DNA from: Roseivirga sp. UBA6061
GTDB lineage: Bacteria; Bacteroidota; Bacteroidia; Cytophagales; Cyclobacteriaceae
Assembly (NCBI GenBank): GCA_002427745.1
Contig: DIYF01000160.1
Span: forward strand, 1 to 35,424
Direction: 5' to 3'
DNA: 35,424 bases
Shown here: piece after piece, positions 8,953-16,347 of the stretch
Numbering within the stretch: position 1 is the first letter of the stretch
Layout: each line of letters opens with the position of its first letter
The notes under the pieces: generated by a model
Seen by the model: only the letters and a program-made list of their open reading frames with translations
The model's database searches: none
What the model was told of the DNA's origin: nothing
Position numbers and translations under genes: made by a program

Positions 8953-8981
8953 TTTGAAACAGGTGTGATTCACTATATTTG
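8953..8981 (+). promoter_or_regulatory. Bacteroidota-type promoter of the GH2 gene
   Basis: TTTG at 8953-8956 and TATATTTG at 8974-8981 (perfect TAnnTTTG) are separated by 17 bp. The box ends 42 bp before the ATG at 9024. This is the most complete promoter match in the window. Confidence 0.7.
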
Positions 8982-9023
8982 GTGCTTCCCGATTGAAACA
9001 GGTAAACACCATTTTTTCATTTG

Positions 9024-12000
9024 ATGACACGCACCTTACTCCTTTCTTTACTCCTCTGCTTCTTCCTGTCTGCTACACGGGCACAACAATTAAATCCGGA
9101 GTCCTGGCAATTGATCGGACGAGGTGATATCTCCTGGGAAGAGAACCAGGTAACTCTGAAAGATGCCTTCATCACGGGACAAAAACCTGCTACAGACTCT
9201 TACAGCTACAGCTTTGAGGCACAGGCACACCCGGATGCCGAGCAGCTGCAGATCTGGTCAGGGTTTGGCTTTACCGATCGGGAAAACTACTATACCCTGG
9301 GTCTCAGAGGAGGCAACAGCCAGGACCTCTACCTGGCCAGGTACGAGAGCACAGGCAAGGACAAACTACTGGCTCTGGAACCTCTGGACTTCAAGCCTGA
9401 AAAAGGTCAGTGGATTCAATTCAGGATAGTGCTGCATCTGGGCCAGATTGAGGTATACCTCAACGGTAGTGAAACACCCCTGATCATCGTTCGGGAAGAG
9501 CAACCCGGGTTTAGCGGCAAAGTCATTCTGGGTGGTGGCTGGACCAGTACCATATATCGGAATGTTGAACTTACTCCACTCCTTCCCTCCTACACACCGG
9601 CTTCCGCTATGCTGGCCTCTGTAAAGCAGGCTGAAAATCTGGCAAGCAAAGAAAGCCGGAGAAAATCTGACAGGCTCCGATACAAGCCTCAGAAAATAAG
9701 CCTCAGGCGAAAAGGTAGGACTGAAATAAGCCTGGCAGGTAACTGGCTATTCAAACCGGAACATGAACTCACAACACAGGAAGGAGTCTTCTTACCGGAA
9801 GCGGATGACCAAAGCTGGCACGTACTCCATGTTCCTGATTTCTGGAATCCCGTCAGAAACTGGCTGCACCTGCAGGATTCTAACCTGCCCCATGCCGGAA
9901 GCGGTGTGTCAGACGGCTATCGCAAAAAGGAAGAGGCCAGAACCAATGGCTACACCTTCAATTCATCAGAAACAAATGCCGCCTGGTACAGGCATTACAT
10001 CGACCTACCCCGAAACCTGGACAAGAAGCGCCTGTTGCTTCATTTCGATGCCGTATCCAAAGTCGCTGATGTCTACATCAATGGTCAGTATGCGGGAGGG
10101 CATGTGGGCATGTTCGGGGAGTTCGAAGTGGATATCACCAAACTGGTAAAGACAGGAAGAAACCTGATAGCAGTCAACGTGAAGGTTCGGAAGTTCAAAA
10201 AAGCCTTAGATGCCGATAAAAATGTGGCCAGAGCGGTCTCTGTCGATATCACCAATGACATGCTCAACTCGCTTCCCAGTGGCATGTTTGCCGGCACTGA
10301 GGGAGGCATCTGGCAGCCGGTTAAGCTCATCGTCAGCAATCCGGTAAGAATTACAGAGCAATATGCTGCCACTCATCTGACCGGAGGTGACTTTCACATC
10401 AGTCTGAAAAACGAAAATGTGACAGCCCAAAATGTGCAGATTGACATCGCCATTCGCGATAAGAAAAATGGAAAGCTCTTATATCAGCATAAGCAGGATA
10501 AAACCCTGAGTCTTGCTCCTCAAAGCACTGCAACAGAAACGATATCGGTCAGTAACCTGGCTCCTGTGAACTGGTCACCTGAAACACCTCACCTGTACAC
10601 ACTTACCACCAGCATTAGGGTAGATGGCAAAATGGAGGATCAACAGAAAACGGACATTGGTTTCCGCACCTTCACCGCCAAAGGAAACAGGTTCTACCTG
10701 AACGGCAGGCCTTACTGGCTCAGAGGAGCCAACCACCCTCCTGCAGGAATTGCCCCGAACGATGCAGCGCTGGCAAATACTTTCTTCAGACTTATGCACG
10801 AAGGCAACCAGGCCATTACGCGTTCCCATGGCAGCCCCTTTACTGAAACCTGGATGAAGGCAGCCGATGAACAAGGTGTAGCGGTAAGCTATGAAGGCAC
10901 CTGGCCCTGGCTGATGATTGGAGACATACCTTCAGATGAATTACTGAAGATCTGGAAAGATGAGATGCTTAACCTGGTGCGGAAGTACAGAAACCACCCC
11001 TCTCTCTTTCTATGGACCATTAACAATGAGATGTACTTCACCATGTTCTCTCACAACGATCCACCGGAAGTGAGGCTTCGTAAATGGGAAATACTGTCTG
11101 AAGTCATCAAAGAAATCAGAAAGCTTACTCCGGGCACGCCCATTTCAGCAGACTCCGGCTATAGTCGCGTGGAGGAAGATTACTCCAAAAACCTGTCTCC
11201 GGCCGGTATTGACGATGGAGATATTGACGACAGGCACGTCTACTTCAATTGGTACAACCGCGACTTTTTTCAGGTATATGACGGAGCCTGGGACCAACGC
11301 ATTTACTGGTCTCCCGGAGCTAACCCCAACCGCCCTTTCTTCAGCCAGGAGGCATCAACCGGCTACCCGAATAACGATGACGGTCATTTTACCAGAAAGT
11401 ACATTTTTAAACACTACGTACCTCATGCCTGGGTAGGTCAATGGGCCTGGGAAGACAGAAACCCTGCCTATGGCTTAAAAAGGCATGCCTTTATGACCAA
11501 AGAGCTCGCTGAACTGATCAGGCGAAACAACCCTAACACTGCCGGTATTTCTCTCTTTGCCAACCTGACCTGGTATCAGAATGTCTATGATGCTACGAGC
11601 ATCAAAGAGTATCCGGCTCATAAAGCAGTAAAGCTGGCTTATCAGCCTGTACTGGTCAGTGCAGAACTCTTCGGAAGACATCATTTTGCAGGGACTCGTT
11701 TTAACACCGATGTCTTTATTGTCAATAACGGCCTTGACGGTCAGGCGCTGTCGGCAGGAGAAGTCAGATGGTCCGTTCAAAAAGGAAGCGAACTTCTCAG
11801 CAAGGGTACCCAGAGGACTCCGGAAGTAGCACATTACGACAGGGAAAAAGTACCCCTCACCATTCAGTTACCTGAGAATCTACTTGAATCTAAAGGCTAC
11901 TACTCCCTGAAACTGGAGTATTATTCAAAGGGCAAAAAACTCTCTGAAAACGAATACGAGCTCACCCTGGCTGAAAAGAGCTGGACAAGGCCTGCCACCT

Positions 12001-12632
12001 CCAATCAGACCATAGGCGTATATGATATCACGGGCAAAACCTATGAAGTACTGGATGCTCTTGAGCTAAGCTATACCCGACTGAAAGATCTCACGCAAAT
12101 CCGTTTACTCGACCTTGATTTGCTCATAGTAGCCAATCTGGATCAAAACAATGAAGTTCCCTACAACTGGGAAGATGTGAGGAAAATGGCAGCGAATGGG
12201 CTAAACACCCTATTGATCCACCCCGGAAAGCACCTGCAATGGAACCATGGTGACCAGATCAGTGGCCTCTATGAAAGAACTGCCAGGGTCACGCATATGC
12301 ATATTCCGGAACACCCGATATTTGATGACTTGGAACCGGCAGACCTGGCATGGTGGCAACAGGAAGGCAGAACCAGCCCCAGGGCAGCGAGAAGGTCATT
12401 CAGATTAAAATCTACAGAGAAGGTGACCCCGCTGGTGAATTACCTCAGACCCCATGTCTATTTGGGTAACCCCACCGATCAACTACCGGAAATGTCGGGT
12501 ATTCCCCTGCTTGAAATTGACGAACAAAAAGGCACCATCATTGCCAGTGAAATGGAGTTAAATCAGGCCGGTAAAGACCCGGTAGCCGCAAAACTGTTGA
12601 TGAATATTATTGATTACCTGCTTAGTAAGTAA
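9024..12632 (+). CDS. Secreted glycoside hydrolase family 2 protein
   Basis: 1202 aa. A cleavable signal peptide (hydrophobic stretch ending SATRAQQ) indicates export. Residues about 20-190 look like a LamG/concanavalin-type jelly-roll (FGFTDRENYYTLGLRGG). A GH2 sugar-binding domain follows (LAGNWLFKPE, AWYRHYIDLPR, VSKVADVYINGQYAGGHVGMF), then an Ig-like domain and the TIM barrel. IGFRTFTAKGNRFYLNGRPY marks the GH2 barrel entry; TINNEMYF carries the likely acid/base Glu669 and FFSQEAST the likely nucleophile Glu776. The last 200 residues (GVYDITGKTYEVLDAL onward) resemble a class I glutamine-amidotransferase-like alpha/beta domain. The family contains beta-galactosidases, mannosidases and glucuronidases; specificity is not readable. 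ATG 9024 is chosen over the adjacent TTG 9021. No SusC/SusD genes are nearby, so this is not an ordinary polysaccharide utilisation locus. Confidence 0.88.
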   Translation: MTRTLLLSLLLCFFLSATRAQQLNPESWQLIGRGDISWEENQVTLKDAFITGQKPATDSYSYSFEAQAHPDAEQLQIWSGFGFTDRENYYTLGLRGGNSQDLYLARYESTGKDKLLALEPLDFKPEKGQWIQFRIVLHLGQIEVYLNGSETPLIIVREEQPGFSGKVILGGGWTSTIYRNVELTPLLPSYTPASAMLASVKQAENLASKESRRKSDRLRYKPQKISLRRKGRTEISLAGNWLFKPEHELTTQEGVFLPEADDQSWHVLHVPDFWNPVRNWLHLQDSNLPHAGSGVSDGYRKKEEARTNGYTFNSSETNAAWYRHYIDLPRNLDKKRLLLHFDAVSKVADVYINGQYAGGHVGMFGEFEVDITKLVKTGRNLIAVNVKVRKFKKALDADKNVARAVSVDITNDMLNSLPSGMFAGTEGGIWQPVKLIVSNPVRITEQYAATHLTGGDFHISLKNENVTAQNVQIDIAIRDKKNGKLLYQHKQDKTLSLAPQSTATETISVSNLAPVNWSPETPHLYTLTTSIRVDGKMEDQQKTDIGFRTFTAKGNRFYLNGRPYWLRGANHPPAGIAPNDAALANTFFRLMHEGNQAITRSHGSPFTETWMKAADEQGVAVSYEGTWPWLMIGDIPSDELLKIWKDEMLNLVRKYRNHPSLFLWTINNEMYFTMFSHNDPPEVRLRKWEILSEVIKEIRKLTPGTPISADSGYSRVEEDYSKNLSPAGIDDGDIDDRHVYFNWYNRDFFQVYDGAWDQRIYWSPGANPNRPFFSQEASTGYPNNDDGHFTRKYIFKHYVPHAWVGQWAWEDRNPAYGLKRHAFMTKELAELIRRNNPNTAGISLFANLTWYQNVYDATSIKEYPAHKAVKLAYQPVLVSAELFGRHHFAGTRFNTDVFIVNNGLDGQALSAGEVRWSVQKGSELLSKGTQRTPEVAHYDREKVPLTIQLPENLLESKGYYSLKLEYYSKGKKLSENEYELTLAEKSWTRPATSNQTIGVYDITGKTYEVLDALELSYTRLKDLTQIRLLDLDLLIVANLDQNNEVPYNWEDVRKMAANGLNTLLIHPGKHLQWNHGDQISGLYERTARVTHMHIPEHPIFDDLEPADLAWWQQEGRTSPRAARRSFRLKSTEKVTPLVNYLRPHVYLGNPTDQLPEMSGIPLLEIDEQKGTIIASEMELNQAGKDPVAAKLLMNIIDYLLSK

Positions 12633-12641
12633 GCACAAAGT

Positions 12642-13364
12642 CTACTTGAAGAGCTCATTTACATTGTGACGATAGACCGCTCCGATCGGCAGTCTCTGAC
12701 CTGCTATGCTCAGTTCGTTGCCTTCAATTACCTCGATCTTATTAACAGGTATGAGGTAGCTTTTATGAATGCGGATAAAACCCTGTTCGGCCAGTCTGCT
12801 CTCATAGTTGGCAAGCCGTTCCAGCGTGATAATCATTTCCCCTTCCAGTTGTATTTTCACATAGCTGCCATAGCTCTCCAGATAAAGAATATCACTTACT
12901 CTGACCTGATGCACCTTCTTATCTCCTTTGACAAAGAGTGTTTCAGGCTGTGAGTTGGCAGAAGCTGCCTGTTGAGCAGGTGCTGAAACAGGCCGGGCCT
13001 GCCCTTCGATAAGCTTCTTCTGGTCGTTGGCCCGGTTAATGGCCTTGAGAAAGCGCTCCAGAGAAAAAGGCTTCAATAGGTAGTCAATCACGCGCTGTTC
13101 ATAGCTTTCCAGGGCAAATTCCTGATAGGCGGTCGTCACAATAACCAGCGGTGGATTCGTGAGGGTTTTGAGAAAGTCAAGCCCCTGAATTTTAGGCATA
13201 TTGATATCCAGAAACAGCAGATCCACAGATTGAGCATTCAGAAAATTCATTGCTTCAATAGCCGAATGAGCACTCCCTACAATTTCCACATGAGGTAGCC
13301 CCTCACAGTAGTTGCGGATTACCTTGTGGGCCAGGGGTTCATCATCTACAATCAGGCAGCGCAT
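12642..13364 (-). CDS. LytTR-family response regulator
   Basis: 240 aa. The receiver domain at 1-120 has the acidic pocket DDE (7-9), the phospho-acceptor Asp53 in FLDINMP, Thr in VTTAYQ and Lys in YLLKPF. After an Ala/Gln-rich linker comes a LytTR DNA-binding domain (about 140-240: LFVKGDKKVHQVRVSDILYL, YESRLAEQGFIRIHKSYLI), the AlgR/AgrA/LytR type. Its start codon lies one base beyond the stop of the kinase gene (TGATATG), so the two are surely translated together. Its stop is only 9 bp from the convergent GH2 stop with no hairpin between. The pair faces away from an ABC-2/M1 operon, a plausible target, but this is inferred from position only. Confidence 0.94.
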   Translation of the reverse strand: MRCLIVDDEPLAHKVIRNYCEGLPHVEIVGSAHSAIEAMNFLNAQSVDLLFLDINMPKIQGLDFLKTLTNPPLVIVTTAYQEFALESYEQRVIDYLLKPFSLERFLKAINRANDQKKLIEGQARPVSAPAQQAASANSQPETLFVKGDKKVHQVRVSDILYLESYGSYVKIQLEGEMIITLERLANYESRLAEQGFIRIHKSYLIPVNKIEVIEGNELSIAGQRLPIGAVYRHNVNELFK

Positions 13365-13365
13365 A

Positions 13366-14448
13366 TCAGGTCAGGTCAATCATCAAATCTACACAAAAGA
13401 TATCATGCGCCTCCGTTACCTCCAGTGAGTACTGATTGCCATAAACCAGGTCAAGTCGCTTGCGGGCATTCTCCAAACCGATTCCACCAGGTTCATCCAG
13501 ACTACGGGCCTGAGCCATACTGTTTTCAATTCTGAAGCGCAGCATATTATCAGTTGTTTCCAGCTGCAACCTGACAAAAGCATCTCCCTCTGCCCCATCC
13601 ACACCATGCTTAAAGGCATTCTCCAAAAACACGATGAGTACCAGCGGACAAATCTCCACATCCTTTTCTCCCAGATACTTCAGGAACTCTATTTTGGCTT
13701 TATGATGATGTCTGATCTGCTGCAGGTCGATATAGTTTTCCAGATACTTTACCTCTTTGGAAACCGGCACATGGGTATCATTACATTCGTAAATCGTGTA
13801 ACGCATCATTTCCGAAAGCTTCAGAATCACCTTCGGAGTTTCCTGAGACTGCTCAAGAGAAAGCGCATACAGGTTATTGAGGGTATTGAAAAAGAAGTGC
13901 GGGCTGATCTGATTCCTGAGCAATGCCAGCTCCGTCACCAACCGCTCATTTTCCATTTTATCTACCTTGCCCTGCTGCCGGATAGAGCGCCAGGTCATAT
14001 TTACCAGGGTGCTGACGCCCATGATTGCCATCATCACAAAAGCGCCAACCCGGTCAAAAGGTTCGTCCAGGTCTTCAGGACCGGCCCCGAAGTACTCCAC
14101 ATCAATGACGTTACCCAGGTAGATAGGCAGGGGTGGCCATACAAAGGCTATCACCACTACACTCAGCGCAAATTGCCAGTAGCGTCTTTTCATAAAGAGC
14201 CGTGGTACCAGCACCAGCGTGGTGAAATAGGCAATGGGCACCAACAGCAATACAATCCCTATAGCTCCCTGCACAAACAGAGAAAGCAGACTCCTCTCCT
14301 CCTCTCTGGAAAGAGAAATGCCATAGCTGATCAGCAGGGTCATGCACAACCAACTGAACACATGCAGGCCTATGGCCCTGAGCCTTCTCTTATTTTTTGA
14401 CATCGTCACCTTGTCATCCATAGTGGTCGCGATGATATCAGGTTTCAT
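13366..14448 (-). CDS. LytS/YehU-type sensor histidine kinase
   Basis: 360 aa membrane-bound kinase. About four hydrophobic segments fill residues 25-165, with short loops and no large periplasmic sensor. A short coiled linker precedes the His_kinase domain: LRNQISPHFFFNTLNNL with phospho-acceptor His184, followed by the LYSEM-like KLSEMMRYTIY. The ATP-binding domain has FLENAFKHGV (N box) and GGIGLENARKRL (G box). The sensed signal is likely in or at the membrane. The ATG at 14448 is the longest start; ATG 14421 and a Met at residue 16 are alternatives, since the first 20 residues are polar and not needed for the fold. It is the first gene of a two-gene operon with the LytTR regulator. Confidence 0.93.
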   Translation of the reverse strand: MKPDIIATTMDDKVTMSKNKRRLRAIGLHVFSWLCMTLLISYGISLSREEERSLLSLFVQGAIGIVLLLVPIAYFTTLVLVPRLFMKRRYWQFALSVVVIAFVWPPLPIYLGNVIDVEYFGAGPEDLDEPFDRVGAFVMMAIMGVSTLVNMTWRSIRQQGKVDKMENERLVTELALLRNQISPHFFFNTLNNLYALSLEQSQETPKVILKLSEMMRYTIYECNDTHVPVSKEVKYLENYIDLQQIRHHHKAKIEFLKYLGEKDVEICPLVLIVFLENAFKHGVDGAEGDAFVRLQLETTDNMLRFRIENSMAQARSLDEPGGIGLENARKRLDLVYGNQYSLEVTEAHDIFCVDLMIDLT

Positions 14449-14625
14449 CAGATTTCACCAATAATTTCAACCAACGCATCTCAATCTTTAATGAACCAGT
14501 CACTTTCATACATGAACCCGCTTCATTGACAGGCCTTATCCATTGGTTTATGATTTCCACAAGGTCATTAAAGTAATTTGAATCAGAAAATCAGCACGGC
14601 TTCATTGCTTCAAATTTATCAAGCG

Positions 14626-15492
14626 ATGAAACTGAAAATTCAAAACCTCTCGAAAACCTACCCCAACGGAACCAAAGCACTGAATGGCGTTAACCTGAAC
14701 ATTTCTACAGGTATGTTCGGCCTGTTGGGTCCTAACGGAGCCGGAAAATCCTCCCTGATGCGCACCATGGTCACACTACAGGAAGCAGACAATGGTACGG
14801 CTGTTTTGGGCGACATTGATATGCTCAACGACAAGGACGAGCTCCGAAAGCATATCGGCTACCTGCCCCAGGAGTTCGGGCTTTACCCCAAAGTCAATGC
14901 AGAAATGCTATTGAATCACTTTGCAGCACTCAAAGGCATACATGACAAACAGGAAAGAAGAAGAACAGTGGATGAATTGCTGGAAAAGGTCAATCTCAGT
15001 GAACACCGCAGGAAAAACCTGGGAGGCTACTCAGGAGGTATGAAACAACGCTTCGGCATTGCGCAAGCCCTTATCGGTAACCCCAGGCTGGTCATTGTGG
15101 ATGAACCCACTGCAGGGCTTGACCCCCAGGAACGCAACAGGTTTCACAATATTCTGAGTCAGCTGGGCAGAGAAACCATCGTCATTCTCTCCACGCATAT
15201 TGTAGAGGATGTGAAAGAACTATGCACTCAAATGGCCATTCTCAATAAAGGCCGGATTCTGATCCAGGGTAATCCCAAAGACCTGGTCAAGAACATGCAG
15301 GGTCAGGTTTGGGAAAAGGTGGTCAGTCCTGACGAACTGGAAGCCATCCGCCAGTCACACCAGGTCATTTCAGATCGCTTCTATGACGGTCAGACCCTCG
15401 TTCGCATTGCTGCAGCTTCCGATCCCGGAAATGGTTTTGAACCCGGCCAGGCAGGGCTCGAAGATGTCTACTTCAGCCATGTCAATCACTAA
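14626..15492 (+). CDS. ABC transporter ATP-binding protein (ABC-2 type)
   Basis: 288 aa ATPase energising the two permeases encoded downstream. It shows Walker A GPNGAGKSS (35-43), Q-loop LPQEFG, signature YSGGMKQR, Walker B LVIVDEP with TAGLD, and the H-loop STHIVED. The C-terminal 80 residues are the usual accessory region of the drug/ABC-2 exporter ATPases. ATG 14626 is preferred over the in-frame TTG at 14578, because MKLKIQNLSKTYPNG begins the domain directly and the TTG lies in a near-consensus -7 box (TAATTTG, 14574-14580). It is the first gene of a three-gene operon diverging from the LytS/LytTR pair. The substrate is unknown. Confidence 0.93.
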   Translation: MKLKIQNLSKTYPNGTKALNGVNLNISTGMFGLLGPNGAGKSSLMRTMVTLQEADNGTAVLGDIDMLNDKDELRKHIGYLPQEFGLYPKVNAEMLLNHFAALKGIHDKQERRRTVDELLEKVNLSEHRRKNLGGYSGGMKQRFGIAQALIGNPRLVIVDEPTAGLDPQERNRFHNILSQLGRETIVILSTHIVEDVKELCTQMAILNKGRILIQGNPKDLVKNMQGQVWEKVVSPDELEAIRQSHQVISDRFYDGQTLVRIAAASDPGNGFEPGQAGLEDVYFSHVNH

Positions 15493-15513
15493 TCTACCCC
15501 TTAACACAAGCCC

Positions 15514-16347
15514 ATGAAAACAATCGAGATCATCCGCTTTGAGCTTTTATATAGAAGCAAGAAGCCCGTCAACTATATCTATTTTATCATCCTCTTTGTG
15601 ATCGCCCTGCTGTTTTCAAAGCTGGGGGTCAAAGGCATTACCGATGTATCTGTGCAGGTCAAAGAAAACGCTCCGCTGATCATTCATCAGCTCACAGCAC
15701 TCCTCAACCTGCCCCTCCTTCTACTCACCTCAGCTATCATGGGAGTAGCCGTGATAAGAGACTATGACTGCCATATCGAGCAATTGATGTTTACCAACCC
15801 CATTACAAAAAAGCAGTATCTCACAGGGCGATTTATCGGCTCATTTATCACCATGCTGCTGCTGAGCCTGGCGATTCCACTGGGAGCGATTGCCGGGGAG
15901 TTATTATCCTCTAAACCGGCTGCTGAGTTTCTGCCCTTTAGTGCAGGAAATTACTTCGTCTCCTACCTGATCATTGTATTGCCTAACACTTTTTTTCTCA
16001 GCGCGCTGTATTTCGCTGGAGGGGCTATCAGCAAGAAAGCCGTTGTAATCTACACCCAGGGAATTGTCCTGCTCATCTTTGTCTCCATAATGGATGAGGG
16101 AGTCATAGAAACTGCCAAAAACCTAGAGGTAGCTACCCTCTTTGACTTTTACACCCTGCAGCTCTTCAACCTGCAGACCAAATACTGGAGTGCCGGAGAG
16201 ATTAATTCACAGCTTGTACCCATCACCGGTGCGCTCGTAATAAACCGCCTTATCTACATCGGGCTAGGAACACTGGCCCTGGTCCTCACCTTCTGGCGGT
16301 TCAAAACAACGACTCAAGCCCATTCTGCTAAAAAAGCCAACCGATGA
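15514..16347 (+). CDS. ABC-2 type permease
   Basis: 277 aa with about six hydrophobic segments: an N-terminal one (YIYFIILFVIALLF), a pair near 65-85 and 105-130, and others near 145-200 and 240-260. The loop DYDCHIEQLMFTNPITKKQY between helices is typical of ABC-2 permeases fed by the preceding ATPase. The gene starts 21 bp after the ATPase stop and overlaps the next gene by 4 bp (ATGA), which points to translational coupling. It should form the membrane channel together with the permease half of the next protein. The direction and the cargo of transport cannot be read from the sequence. Confidence 0.88.
   Translation: MKTIEIIRFELLYRSKKPVNYIYFIILFVIALLFSKLGVKGITDVSVQVKENAPLIIHQLTALLNLPLLLLTSAIMGVAVIRDYDCHIEQLMFTNPITKKQYLTGRFIGSFITMLLLSLAIPLGAIAGELLSSKPAAEFLPFSAGNYFVSYLIIVLPNTFFLSALYFAGGAISKKAVVIYTQGIVLLIFVSIMDEGVIETAKNLEVATLFDFYTLQLFNLQTKYWSAGEINSQLVPITGALVINRLIYIGLGTLALVLTFWRFKTTTQAHSAKKANR

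Noticed and set aside
13606..14400. 264-codon plus-strand open frame opposite the LytS gene
   Set aside because: It is antisense to a kinase with clear H, N and G boxes, and its own translation is low-complexity and His/Gln-rich without motifs.
14578..14625. Upstream TTG start for the ABC ATPase, adding 16 residues
   Set aside because: The TTG falls in a near-consensus promoter box, and the domain starts naturally at ATG 14626.
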